From Paenibacillus lignilyticus (GTDB lineage Bacteria; Bacillota; Bacilli; Paenibacillales; Paenibacillaceae): a stretch of 64,000 nucleotides of DNA. Each line of letters begins with the position of its first letter. Position 1 is the first letter of the stretch. Shown here one piece after another: positions 17,002-26,117 of this stretch. A model generated the notes under the pieces. The model was not told the origin of the DNA and searched no databases. It saw nothing but the letters and a program-made list of their open reading frames with translations. The stretch lies in contig NZ_JAGKSP010000004.1 in NCBI RefSeq assembly GCF_017942085.1, positions 186,001-250,000 on the forward strand, read 5' to 3'. A program made the translations under genes and the position numbers.

Positions 17002-18403
17002 GTCGCTTTATGTGCGAACGGTATTGGTCTTCGTCGGCGTCGTCATCGCGAGTTTGATTTTTGCCTTCTTCTTGGCTACGAGGCTATACAGCAACAGTAT
17101 TAAAGAGCTGGGGGAAGAGCAGCTGATCGAAAGCGGCAAGCGCATCATTATGATGATTCAGAAAGCGCCTGAAGCGCAATCTGCCGCCAGCCTGGATGAA
17201 GTCACGAGCAACATTGTGCTGATTCCGGTCTTTAAAGTGAAAATAGTCGACGAACAAGGAGCTTCCGTCAAATACGGCAGTGAAATCGATCCCAAAGCGC
17301 AGTTCTCGATTACTCCCGCGCAATACGGACATGTCATTAAAGGCGGTATCTATAGAGGCACTTTACAAATGAATCAAGATGATAAACATGGCCCCGAGAC
17401 GACATTGATCGGGCTGCCGTTTGAATTCCGCGATCATCCCTATGCGCTGTTTATTTCTCCGGAGCTAAATGACTTGCTTGACGTCTTCCGCCGCGTGATG
17501 TTAACCGTTCTACTCAGCGTGCTCGCGATGGGCAGTTTGCTCATCCTGCTTGCCTCGCGGTTCATCGTCAAGCCGCTGCAGCGTTTGACGCGGGCGACGA
17601 AACGGATGGCGCAGGGCGACTTCGGCATCAAGCTTCAAACCAAACGCAAGGACGAGATCGGCGCTCTGACCGCAAGCTTCAACGAGATGGCGAAGTCGCT
17701 CCGTATGCTGGATCAGATGCGATCCGACTTCGTAAACAATGTCGCGCATGAATTTCAGTCGCCGCTGACATCCATTACCGGATTCTCGAAGGCGCTGCGG
17801 ACGAAACAGATGGATGAGGCCGGGCGCCAGCATTACTTGACTATTATCGAAGAGGAGAGTCAGCGGCTTGCAAGGCTGAGCGCGAATTTGCTGCGGTTAT
17901 CCGTCCTGCAGCAGGATCAAGGTCCGGTCCACCCCGTCTATTATCGGCTGGACGAGCAAATTCGCCGCATCATTATTGCAAGCGAGCCACAGTGGAGCGT
18001 TCGAGAGATCGAATTCGAGCTGGAGCTTGAAGATTTGACCATCCATGGGGACAAGGATAGTTTGGATCAGGTGTGGCATAATTTGATTAGCAACAGTATC
18101 AAGTTTTCACAGGATGCAAGCTGCATTGAAATCACGCTGAAGCAAGTCGGCGAAATGGCTGTAATAACGGTGCGAGACCATGGAAAAGGCATTCCGCCGG
18201 AGGAGCAGCAGCGTATTTTCACCCCATTTTACAAAGTGGATCAATCCAGGGATTATGCTGTTAAAGGAAATGGACTGGGCCTTTCCATTGTGAAACGAAT
18301 TGTCGATCTGCATCATGGCGAGATCACGGTCTCGAGCGTACCGGACGTAGAAACGGTTTTTACGGTGCGACTGCCGCTGCATGCTGATGGTCATGTGTCG
18401 TGA
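16994..18403 (+). CDS. Membrane sensor histidine kinase
   Basis: A 469-residue kinase. Membrane segment 1 lies at about residues 10-30, then an extracellular sensor region of about 130 residues, membrane segment 2 near 160-182, a HAMP linker (SRFIVKPLQRLTRATKRMA), the dimerisation box with His252 in NVAHEFQSPLTSITGF, and an ATPase domain with N-box (DQVWHNLISNSIKF), DHGKGIP and GNGLGLSIV. It should phosphorylate the OmpR-type regulator with which it overlaps. The signal is unknown; the position before an RND exporter suggests envelope stress or an antimicrobial. Confidence 0.95.
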   Translation: MIKSLYVRTVLVFVGVVIASLIFAFFLATRLYSNSIKELGEEQLIESGKRIIMMIQKAPEAQSAASLDEVTSNIVLIPVFKVKIVDEQGASVKYGSEIDPKAQFSITPAQYGHVIKGGIYRGTLQMNQDDKHGPETTLIGLPFEFRDHPYALFISPELNDLLDVFRRVMLTVLLSVLAMGSLLILLASRFIVKPLQRLTRATKRMAQGDFGIKLQTKRKDEIGALTASFNEMAKSLRMLDQMRSDFVNNVAHEFQSPLTSITGFSKALRTKQMDEAGRQHYLTIIEEESQRLARLSANLLRLSVLQQDQGPVHPVYYRLDEQIRRIIIASEPQWSVREIEFELELEDLTIHGDKDSLDQVWHNLISNSIKFSQDASCIEITLKQVGEMAVITVRDHGKGIPPEEQQRIFTPFYKVDQSRDYAVKGNGLGLSIVKRIVDLHHGEITVSSVPDVETVFTVRLPLHADGHVS

Positions 18404-18484
18404 TTTGTAATGTCCAGTACATATTCAGTTCAAATTTCTCCTGTATACTGACCTCTAGATAGAGAAAGAGGAGAGATAACATTC

Positions 18485-21400
18485 ATGAGTTGGTTAAGTC
18501 GATTCAGTCTAAAGAACAGTGTAGCAGTCGTTATTCTCTGCTTGATGGTACTCGGGTTTGGCTTCTTCTCCGCCACCCAGATCAAGCAGCAAACCTTCCC
18601 GGACGTGGAATTTCCGGCCGTATTCGTACAAGCCGTTTATCCGGGGGCTTCAACGGAAGAAATCGAGTCCGAGGTTACGGTACCTGTTGAGGAGAGCTTG
18701 CAGGGGCTCAAAGGTTACGATGCCTTAACGAGCACCACTTCCGAGAATTCCGCAAGCGTCATCCTGCAGTATCCGTTCGGAACGAACATGGATGATAAAG
18801 TAAAGGATATTGAGGCGGCAATTGCGAAGCTTCAAACACCCGAGAAAGCCAAATTAACGATTCAACGTCTGAATATTAACGCGGCGCCGATCTATGAAGC
18901 GGCCATCTTCTCGTCGAAGGACGATCCGTCTGCCCTGCAGAAGGTGCTTGAAGAGCAAGTCGTGCCGAAGCTGAAGAAGGTTACCGGCGTTAGCGCCGTT
19001 GAGCTGAAAGGTGTCGTATCGCAAGAGCTTCGCATCGAAGTCGACAAAGATAAAGCCGCACAGCACGGCATTTCGCTAAATGCAATCCAAACGGCGATCC
19101 AGCAGCTTGACTATGCGCTTCCGCTTGGTTCGGTAAGTCAAGACAGCACATCGATTCCGATTCGTCTTGTCGGTAAGTTATCACAGCTTGATCAAATCAA
19201 TAATCTTGAACTAAGTCCTGGAGCAGGCGTTGGCGGTGGAGCAGGCGCTGGAGCACCTGGTGCGGGCGGACAAGCGCCTGCGGCGAAGGTCAAACTGTCG
19301 GATATCGCTAAGATCACTACAGTCTCCACGCAAAATGAAATCACTCGTTTTGACGGCCAAGCCAGCTTCGTCGTTCAAATCGTGAAGACGCAGGATGCCA
19401 ATACAGCTGAAGTATCCGATGAAGTGAAGGACGTATTGGAAACCTACAAGACTAAAGCCAACCTTGATATTCACCTGATTCAAGACCAAGGCGCCGAAAT
19501 TAAGAAGTCGGTTTCCTCGCTAATTCGAGAAGGGCTGTATGGTGCGCTGTTTTGTGTCATCATTATATTCCTGTTTTTACGCAATATACGGGCAACCCTG
19601 ATTTCGATCATCTCGCTGCCGATTTCCATCTTCGCAACGATTGCTTTAATGAACGAAATGGGTTATACCCTGAACATTATGACGCTCGGCGGTATCGCGG
19701 TATCGATCGGTCGGATTGTGGACGACAGTATCGTTGTTATTGAGAACATTTACAGATGGCGCCAAGAGAAGGGCCGCGATATGAACGGCAAGGAGCTGGC
19801 CTACAAAGCGACCAAGGAAGTTATCGGCGCAGTTGGCTCCTCGACAATTGCAACGGTAGTCGTGTTTTTACCGCTTGCTTTTGTTACCGGGATCATTGGC
19901 GAGTTCTTCCGTCCTTTCGCAATCTCGGTTGTCATCTCGATCGTCAGCTCCTTGCTGGTAGCGATGATGCTCATTCCGGTGCTGGGCGCGAAATTCTTCA
20001 ACCACATCAAGCCGCATAAAGAAGGCGGCAAGTTTATGGATTTCTACGAGAAACTGATCCGTGGTGCGCTTAAACGAAAAGTACTGGTGTTAATCGCCTC
20101 CATTGTGATCTTGATCGGTTCATTCGGTACGATTCCATTGCTTGGCGTAGCGTTCTTGCCGGCAGGCTCCGTGCCTTCGATCGGCATTGAATTGAAATTG
20201 CCTACGCAAAGCACCATTGAGCAAACGAATGAGGCTGCAGAGAAAGTAGAAGGTTACTTGAAGGATCTGAAAGGCGTCGACAATTATCAGGCTTCCATTG
20301 GCGGAGCGGATAATCCGTTCATCCAAATCGGTTCCACGTCGAACAGAGCCGCATTCACGGTTCAATTCGCAGAAGGAACGCCGATGGACACGATGATGGA
20401 CGATGTCGGCAAGGATCTGAAAGAGCTGTTGGCTAAAGATGTACCTGATGCCACGATTAATGTCAAAGAAGGCGAACAGAACGGCCCGCCAACGGGTACC
20501 AGCGTGGAAGTGAGCTTGTATTCCGAGGATATGGCTGCCCTCACGACAGCTTCGCAGCAAATTGAGAAGCTGATGACCGCGAACACAGATATGAAAGATG
20601 TTACGAATAACCTGAAGGATACGACGCCAAAATGGGTCATCTCGCTGAATCAAACCGCGAAGGATTTGAACGTGTCTGCGTTCCAAATCATGGGTGCCGT
20701 AAACGAGCAGCTGCGTCCGACGGATGTAGGCAGCTACGTGCTTGACAGCAAGAGCTGGGATATTACGATGTCTTATGCGCAGCAAATTACGTCCAAGGCG
20801 CAGCTGGAAGCTATTACGATTCCGACTGCGGCCGGCATGAAGCAGCTGAAGGATCTCGTTGAACTGACTGAAACGATTGCTCCGATTGCAATCAATCATG
20901 AGGATGGCAAAATGTCCGCGAAAGTGACGGGGAACGTGAAGGAAGCCGACAAGACGGCAGCCGTAACGAAAACGATCACGGACGATATCGACAGCCTGTC
21001 GCTGCCAAGCAATGTAGAAATGAAAATCGGCGGCGGCCAGGATATGATCAACAGCGGCTTCCAAAGCATCGGTATTGCGATGGCAGCAGCGATCGGTCTT
21101 GTGTTCCTGGTGATGAGCATGACCTTCGGCGGATTGTTGACGCCGCTGATCATTCTCTCCTCGTTGCTCTTCGTACCGGTTGGTTCCTTGGGTGCGCTTC
21201 TGATCACAGGCCAATCGTTATCGATGAGCTCCATGATCGGGATGCTGATGCTCGTAGGTATCGTAGTAACCAACGCAGTCGTATTGCTTGACCGCGTTGA
21301 GAAGAACCGCAAGGAAGGCATTCCGCTTCGCGAATCGCTGGTCGAAGCTTCGAAAACAAGGCTGAGACCGATTCTGATGACGGCATGCGCAACGATCCTG

Positions 21401-21574
21401 GCGCTTGTGCCTCTGGCGCTCTCGGAATCGACAACAAGCCTGATCTCAGGCGGTCTTGCGATTACCGTAATCGGCGGTTTGACCACGTCGACGCTGCTGA
21501 CACTGATTGTGGTACCGGTCATTTATGAGTTGACGGGTAAGCGTCGTAAGATTGAGAAGGAATTGGATCTGTAA
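18485..21574 (+). CDS. RND family efflux transporter, SwrC/AcrB-like
   Basis: A 1029-residue transporter of the resistance-nodulation-division family, with the duplicated layout of one TM helix, a large outer loop and six TM helices, twice. Visible hallmarks are FPDVEFPAVFVQAVYPGAST after TM1 and the proton-relay region GGIAVSIGRIVDDSIVVIEN in TM4. A Gly/Ala-rich insertion (about residues 243-266) in the first outer loop is unusual. Size and layout match SwrC of Bacillus subtilis, which confers self-resistance to surfactin-type lipopeptides. A GAGGAGAG ribosome site precedes ATG 18485. It follows the two-component pair by 81 bases on the same strand. Confidence 0.93.
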   Translation: MSWLSRFSLKNSVAVVILCLMVLGFGFFSATQIKQQTFPDVEFPAVFVQAVYPGASTEEIESEVTVPVEESLQGLKGYDALTSTTSENSASVILQYPFGTNMDDKVKDIEAAIAKLQTPEKAKLTIQRLNINAAPIYEAAIFSSKDDPSALQKVLEEQVVPKLKKVTGVSAVELKGVVSQELRIEVDKDKAAQHGISLNAIQTAIQQLDYALPLGSVSQDSTSIPIRLVGKLSQLDQINNLELSPGAGVGGGAGAGAPGAGGQAPAAKVKLSDIAKITTVSTQNEITRFDGQASFVVQIVKTQDANTAEVSDEVKDVLETYKTKANLDIHLIQDQGAEIKKSVSSLIREGLYGALFCVIIIFLFLRNIRATLISIISLPISIFATIALMNEMGYTLNIMTLGGIAVSIGRIVDDSIVVIENIYRWRQEKGRDMNGKELAYKATKEVIGAVGSSTIATVVVFLPLAFVTGIIGEFFRPFAISVVISIVSSLLVAMMLIPVLGAKFFNHIKPHKEGGKFMDFYEKLIRGALKRKVLVLIASIVILIGSFGTIPLLGVAFLPAGSVPSIGIELKLPTQSTIEQTNEAAEKVEGYLKDLKGVDNYQASIGGADNPFIQIGSTSNRAAFTVQFAEGTPMDTMMDDVGKDLKELLAKDVPDATINVKEGEQNGPPTGTSVEVSLYSEDMAALTTASQQIEKLMTANTDMKDVTNNLKDTTPKWVISLNQTAKDLNVSAFQIMGAVNEQLRPTDVGSYVLDSKSWDITMSYAQQITSKAQLEAITIPTAAGMKQLKDLVELTETIAPIAINHEDGKMSAKVTGNVKEADKTAAVTKTITDDIDSLSLPSNVEMKIGGGQDMINSGFQSIGIAMAAAIGLVFLVMSMTFGGLLTPLIILSSLLFVPVGSLGALLITGQSLSMSSMIGMLMLVGIVVTNAVVLLDRVEKNRKEGIPLRESLVEASKTRLRPILMTACATILALVPLALSESTTSLISGGLAITVIGGLTTSTLLTLIVVPVIYELTGKRRKIEKELDL

Positions 21575-21583
21575 GGGTTGGGA

Positions 21584-21616
21584 ACGGAGCAGGTTTTACT
21601 ACTGCTCCGTTTTTTT
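21584..21616 (+). terminator. Rho-independent terminator after RND exporter
   Basis: ACGGAGCAG (21584-21592) pairs with CTGCTCCGT (21602-21610), followed by seven T. Confidence 0.95.
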
Positions 21617-21654
21617 ATGTTCGTTCGCGGATTGACCTGTGCCTCCACCCACAG

Positions 21655-21780
21655 CCACCACCAACATCAACACCAGCACCAGCACCAGCACCAGCACCAG
21701 CACCAGCACCAGCACCAACACCAACACCAGCAGCAGCACCAGCACCAGCACCAGCACCAACACCAACACCAAGCACCAAC
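21655..21780. repeat. CACCAG hexanucleotide microsatellite
   Basis: About 20 near-perfect copies of a 6-base CACCAG/CACCAA unit lie directly behind the RND exporter terminator. Because the unit is 6 bases long, all forward frames stay open and read as Gln-His, Thr-Ser/Asn or Pro-Ala strings. No ribosome site or conserved protein is associated, so I treat it as non-coding satellite DNA. Confidence 0.85.
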
Positions 21781-21833
21781 ACGCGACCGCCGTCGCGACC
21801 GCCTCACTCCCTCCGGTTCACACGCAGGATGCT

Positions 21834-22020
21834 CTAACGAATCGTACAGGTCTTATTTGGCCCGAAATAACGTCGAAAAAATTCTAACGAATCGTAGAGG
21901 TCTTATTTAAGGTTTTTGCGTATGTTGGAGTCGTTACACTCCAAATAAGGCTCCTACGATTCGTTAGATTTTCGGAGTCGTGAAATTCGGCGAAATAAGG
22001 CTCCTACGATTCGTTAGATT
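21834..22020. repeat. Four copies of a TAACGAATCGTA element, two direct and two inverted
   Basis: CTAACGAATCGTA(C/G)AGGTCTTATTT occurs at 21834 and 21884, 50 bases apart. Its inverted form, AAATAAGGCTCCTACGATTCGTTAG, ends two further units that are also 50 bases apart (core CCTACGATT at 21953 and 22003). The core ACGAATCGT is a palindrome around a central base. The direct pair and the inverted pair face each other across about 40 bases. No gene is present. Confidence 0.85.
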
Positions 22021-22034
22021 TCGAAGCCAGCAGC

Positions 22035-22440
22035 CGTGAGCCGCCAAATCGAACTCTTCGCACAAAACCAAGCTAAACGACAGGCTGAGAGTACGGATTT
22101 GGAACTCTCGGCGTCCAAACTAAACCTCCACTCCCCCGTTCCGCTAGCTGAAAGTCGCCAAATCGAACTCTCAGCACGAAAATTAACATCAACTATAGGC
22201 TGAGAGTGCGGAAATGGAACTCTCAGAGTCCAAATTAACCTCCAATCTCCCGTTCTGCTAGCTGAAAGCCCCTAAAGCGAACTCTCAGCACGAAAACTAA
22301 GCTCAACTATAGGCTGAGAGTGCGGATATCGAACTCTCCGCATCCAAACTAACCTTCATCCCCCCGTTCCGCCAGCTGAAAGTCACCAAATCGAACTCTC
22401 AGCAACCCAACCAACCTCCAATCCCCCCGTTCCGGCAACA
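22035..22440. repeat. Tandem hairpin array, 114-bp dimeric period
   Basis: Seven imperfect hairpins of the form CTGAGAGT-(10 to 12)-ACTCTCAG. The GAACTCT arm begins at 22051, 22102, 22165, 22217, 22279, 22331 and 22393: steps of 51, 63, 52, 62, 52 and 62, so every second unit is exactly 114 bases on. Two alternating unit types are seen (stem GCTGAAAGT with loop CGCCAAATCGA, and stem CTGAGAGT with loop GCGGAAATGGA). The segment from 22440 to 22686 shows no repeat and no gene that I can support. Confidence 0.85.
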
Positions 22441-22686
22441 CGCCTAAATCCCCCACGGTTGTTTAGATTTTCGATCGGGATGCTTTATTGTGGGGAGTGA
22501 GGGGATTACATGATGGAGTTGGTTTACTAAAATGCTCTCTTTTGTGTTTGTGAGCGAGGGAGGTGGGTTGAGAGGAGGTTGCAAATGGTTAGTTGAAGGG
22601 ACAAGAGCAGCTATTCTGTGGTCGTTATCGGAGTGGAAAGGATTGGGGCGAGTATAAGGGAGCAGCGATTTCAGACAAAATAAAAG

Positions 22687-22720
22687 AAGCTGAGCACACG
22701 GATAACCGTGTGCTCAGCTT
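22687..22720 (-). terminator. Terminator of the MFS exporter gene (minus strand)
   Basis: A perfect 15-bp stem, AAGCTGAGCACACGG (22687-22701) with CCGTGTGCTCAGCTT (22706-22720), and an ATAA loop. On the minus strand it is followed by a T-rich tail (the plus-strand AAAATAAAAG to the left). Confidence 0.92.
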
Positions 22721-22729
22721 CCAATCGCT

Positions 22730-23980
22730 TTAACGGGATACTGTGGCTGTATGTTGCTGCATTTCAGTCGCCGCTTGTTTCTTCATCCATCGCTGATTGA
22801 TCAGCGAGTGAATAACGAAGAATAGCGCCGATGCAGTCGCAGTAATGACAGCCAGCCAAGCTACCGGCGTCAATTGGCCGATATCGTACAAATGGCCCAT
22901 CATGTATGGACCGAGGACACGCCCCGCGGAGCCGATGCCGCCGGCAAGTCCGAGATAGAACGGAGCTTGCTTGCCGCCGTTCTCACTGAGGAACGCAGGA
23001 ATGGCCGGCGCGATCAGCATCTCGCCGAAGGTGGTGAGCACCATGCCGAGGACCATGCCCGGAAAGCTGTGAAACATAAGAATAGCGGCATATCCGGATA
23101 GATAGAACAAGGCGCTGGCAGTTAGCTGAGCCGTTATGGTTTGAGCGGCTAAGCGTTTGATCAGGCCGATCAGCGGCTGTGCGACGAAGATCAGAATGCC
23201 GTTCAACGTCCATAGGTAGCCGAACATCTGCTTCGGAAGCCCTTCACTGATGATGAACGGGGAGACCCCGGTATTCCAAATGCTGTTGCCCAGATTGAGC
23301 AGCATGGCGCCAACGGCCATGAACAGATAGACCCGCACATCCAGGAGCAGCGCCCAAACACTTTCATTTTGGGGAGACAGCCGTTTCATCTTCACCGCTG
23401 CCGTATCGCTGCCGGTTCCAACTTGCTTCAAGTAGAACAAGAAAAAGATGGCGAAGATAGCCGACGTCACGCCGTTCATCGAGAAGCTGAGCGAGTAGGA
23501 AATGTCGGCAAGGAAGCCGCTGAGCGCAGTTCCGATTGCGACTCCGATATTGTTGGCGACATAGACGATGTTGAACAGCTCACCCCGCTGATCTGCGAAG
23601 CGAAAGCCGATAAAGGCTTGAATGGCCGGCATGGACAGCGCGTTGAACAGTCCGATCAGACCCATCATCGCGATAAAGACAGGCCAATTGTGGCTAAGCA
23701 CCGGAAGCAACAGCAATCCTGCTGCATTTAGAGCGAGTGCGCCGATGATCAGCTTTTTCACGCCGACTTTGTGATAAAGCGCGCCGCCGAGCAGCTGTCC
23801 GGCGATACCGCCGATCGATTGAATGAGAATGACAAATCCGGCATCGGTCATGCTGCGTCCGAGCTCATCGAAGACAAACATCGTCACAAGCGGCCACATC
23901 AGCGCGCTTCCGATCGCATTAATCAGACTGGCAGCGAGAAAAACTTTGATTTCCTTCGGGTATTGATGAAGTATACGCAT
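22730..23980 (-). CDS. MFS transporter (MdtH/YfmO-like multidrug exporter group)
   Basis: A 416-residue major facilitator with 12 predicted TM helices. Visible features are an acidic/basic turn after TM2 (GGALYHKVGVKKLIIG, a motif A variant), a central cytoplasmic loop near residue 195-215 and GGIGSAGRVLGPYMMGHLYD in the C-terminal half. ATG 23980 has AGGAGA eight bases upstream; the longer reading frame lacks such a site. The AraC-type gene upstream on the same strand may control it. Its cargo is not determinable from sequence. Confidence 0.88.
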   Translation of the reverse strand: MRILHQYPKEIKVFLAASLINAIGSALMWPLVTMFVFDELGRSMTDAGFVILIQSIGGIAGQLLGGALYHKVGVKKLIIGALALNAAGLLLLPVLSHNWPVFIAMMGLIGLFNALSMPAIQAFIGFRFADQRGELFNIVYVANNIGVAIGTALSGFLADISYSLSFSMNGVTSAIFAIFFLFYLKQVGTGSDTAAVKMKRLSPQNESVWALLLDVRVYLFMAVGAMLLNLGNSIWNTGVSPFIISEGLPKQMFGYLWTLNGILIFVAQPLIGLIKRLAAQTITAQLTASALFYLSGYAAILMFHSFPGMVLGMVLTTFGEMLIAPAIPAFLSENGGKQAPFYLGLAGGIGSAGRVLGPYMMGHLYDIGQLTPVAWLAVITATASALFFVIHSLINQRWMKKQAATEMQQHTATVSR

Positions 23981-24109
23981 AGATGGGTTCTCCTGTTGTT
24001 CTCCTGTTGAAATGCACACAATAAGCCTTCATTATACTCGATTAAGGCGAATCTAGGGAGACCCGGAATTTTCCACACAGGCCACACTGACAGAGCCAAG
24101 CTCTCCTTT

Positions 24110-25000
24110 TTAGGATGACGAACGCCAGCTAGAAGGCGACACCCCAATATATTTCTTAAACACCGTCGCAAAATGCTGACTGGTCTTGTAGCCGAGGTCG
24201 AGCGCGACTGCCGTCACGTTGGCGCCGGGCTGACGAAGCAGCTCGCAGGCTCGGTTGATCCGTATCCGGTCCATATAGTTGGCCGGCGATTGGCCGTGCA
24301 AATTGTGAAACAGCCGATAGAAGTGCGACTCGCTGACGCCTGCGAGCGCGGCGAGCTCCTTATTGCTCCAGCGACGCTCGGGTGCGGCGTCGATTTGGGC
24401 GGTAAGCGCGAGCATCGATTCTTTCAGATCGAGCGGGAGTTGACGGGCTGCGGCAGGCGGATAGAGCAGCTGCAGCAGAATATCGACCAAATGATGGCGC
24501 ACGCGGAACGCTGCGCTGCGTTCTTCTGCTTCCAGCAGGCTGCGGAGCTTATAGAATTGCTCGCGCACGCGGCTGTCTACGGAAACAATGCGGGGCAGCT
24601 GCAGCAAGGCTTGATGGATTTGATCCCGGTCTTCATCGTTGAACGACAACCAGCCCGGATAGTCGGCGGGATCGCGTAAGATGAACCACCAGATACTGCA
24701 GGGCTCAATAAAATTCAGTCGTGCGCGATGCCATTCACCGGGGCGGGTATGGAAGATTTGTCCCGTAAAGGAGGGATAGTAATCGCCATCGACTTCCCAA
24801 GTCACCCGGCCATTGTCGACATACACAAATTCGTAGCAGCCATCATGTTGGTGATCCGCAAGCGGGGAGGCTTCCTGGAAACGGTCATAGCCCAGCATCA
24901 TAAGCTCGGGAAAGTCGACCCTGCGATTGGCGGCATGATCGTTTATCTCCCAGCGAACCGCATCGTTTCTGATTTTGGCCATTTGGAAGTGCAGCTCCAT
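24110..25000 (-). CDS. AraC family transcriptional regulator
   Basis: A 296-residue regulator with an N-terminal cupin-like sensor (HQHDGCYEFVYVDNGRVTW and the metal-type HTRPGEWHRA) and a C-terminal pair of helix-turn-helices: WSNKELAALAGVSESHFYRLF and NVTAVALDLGYKTSQHFATVF. Such sensors usually bind sugars or small carbohydrate-like ligands. The ribosome site before ATG 25000 is weak, so the next in-frame ATG (residue 7) is possible. It is divergent from the PhyH-type dioxygenase 129 bases away and upstream of the MFS gene, so either may be its target. Confidence 0.9.
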   Translation of the reverse strand: MELHFQMAKIRNDAVRWEINDHAANRRVDFPELMMLGYDRFQEASPLADHQHDGCYEFVYVDNGRVTWEVDGDYYPSFTGQIFHTRPGEWHRARLNFIEPCSIWWFILRDPADYPGWLSFNDEDRDQIHQALLQLPRIVSVDSRVREQFYKLRSLLEAEERSAAFRVRHHLVDILLQLLYPPAAARQLPLDLKESMLALTAQIDAAPERRWSNKELAALAGVSESHFYRLFHNLHGQSPANYMDRIRINRACELLRQPGANVTAVALDLGYKTSQHFATVFKKYIGVSPSSWRSSS

Positions 25001-25129
25001 TCGTGTCTAATTATCTCTTATGTTTCTAATCCTATTTGATAGGTTTTCGGAAGTCAACGACGCTGCCCATGCTCTACAATGAAAGCAGTTACAATTATAT
25101 TGATGAGAGCGAAAGAGGTGTCTTACGTA

Positions 25130-25960
25130 ATGGGAGTTATTGATTACACCATCACCGAAGAGGATAAACAACGATTTAATACCGATGGCTACTGGATCAG
25201 TCCGAAGCTGATCGATGATGATACGATTGCGCGTCTGCGTGAAGCACATGAGCGAGTATGGACGAGAAAATATGACGGCTTCGGCCTTCCGATGCACCAC
25301 TATCACCCAACGGACAATCCGTTAGCTTTACGTAAATTCGACAATGGCTGGTGGATTAACGATGAGGTCCGCTCCGTGGTGACCGATCGCAATTTAGGAA
25401 AAATGGCTGCCGAGCTGCTGGACGAGGAATCGATTCGGTTGTGGCATGACCAGGTGATTTATAAACCGGGCACAAACGGTCAAGAAACGTCTGCGGGAAA
25501 TGTAGGCTGGCATCAAGACTACGGTTACTGGCGCTGCAGCAGCACGCCTAATATGTGTACCGTTTGGATCGCTTTACAAGATACGGATCTGTCGAACGGC
25601 GGGATGATGACGATTCTCGGCTCGCATAAGTGGGGCGCAGTAGAAGGCAGCGATACATTCTTCGAGCAAGACATGAGCAAGCTGAAGGCGAAGTTTGCAA
25701 CGCGGGATTGGGTTGAAGAGCCTTGTATCCTGAAGGCTGGGCAGGCTAGCTTCCATCATGCCCTAACCTTCCACGGTTCCGGCACCAACTACAGTCCGGA
25801 TCCAAGACTCTCCGTTGTCGCGCATCTGATGCCCGGCCATACGTATTACCGCGAGAGCAGACAACGCCACGATAATCTGCGCTATCTGAGTGCACGACCG
25901 GTGCCGGGGATGAAATTTGATAATGAAGAGTATTTTCCCACGCTCTACTCCAAATCCTAA
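25130..25960 (+). CDS. Phytanoyl-CoA dioxygenase (PhyH) family oxygenase
   Basis: A 276-residue Fe(II)/2-oxoglutarate-dependent oxygenase of the PhyH family. The iron-binding His-x-Asp is in GNVGWHQDYGYW and the distal His in LTFHGSGTNYSPDPR, where the Arg should bind 2-oxoglutarate. ATG 25130 has AAGAGGTG nine bases before it. Members of this family hydroxylate lipids, small acids, ectoine or natural-product intermediates; nothing in the window fixes the substrate. It stands alone between a divergent AraC gene and a terminator, so AraC control is likely. Confidence 0.9.
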   Translation: MGVIDYTITEEDKQRFNTDGYWISPKLIDDDTIARLREAHERVWTRKYDGFGLPMHHYHPTDNPLALRKFDNGWWINDEVRSVVTDRNLGKMAAELLDEESIRLWHDQVIYKPGTNGQETSAGNVGWHQDYGYWRCSSTPNMCTVWIALQDTDLSNGGMMTILGSHKWGAVEGSDTFFEQDMSKLKAKFATRDWVEEPCILKAGQASFHHALTFHGSGTNYSPDPRLSVVAHLMPGHTYYRESRQRHDNLRYLSARPVPGMKFDNEEYFPTLYSKS

Positions 25961-25975
25961 TAAGAGTCAGTCTAC

Positions 25976-26022
25976 AGAAAGACCGGAACATCCTTCCCAG
26001 GGAGGAGGAGTCCGGTCTTTCT
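25976..26022 (+). terminator. Terminator after PhyH gene
   Basis: AGAAAGACCGGA (25976-25987) pairs with TCCGGTCTTTCT (26011-26022); the purine and pyrimidine ends allow termination in both directions. Confidence 0.85.
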
Positions 26023-26117
26023 ATGTTGTATAATCACTTGGTGTCATTTGTTAATATTCCGTTCACAAAGATGGATTACGATGAACATGAACATCAAGAA
26101 AAGGGGGATTAACGGCT

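Noticed and set aside
21578-21910. A 110-codon frame rich in Gln-His after the RND exporter
   Set aside because: It starts inside the exporter terminator and is a translation of the CACCAG microsatellite.
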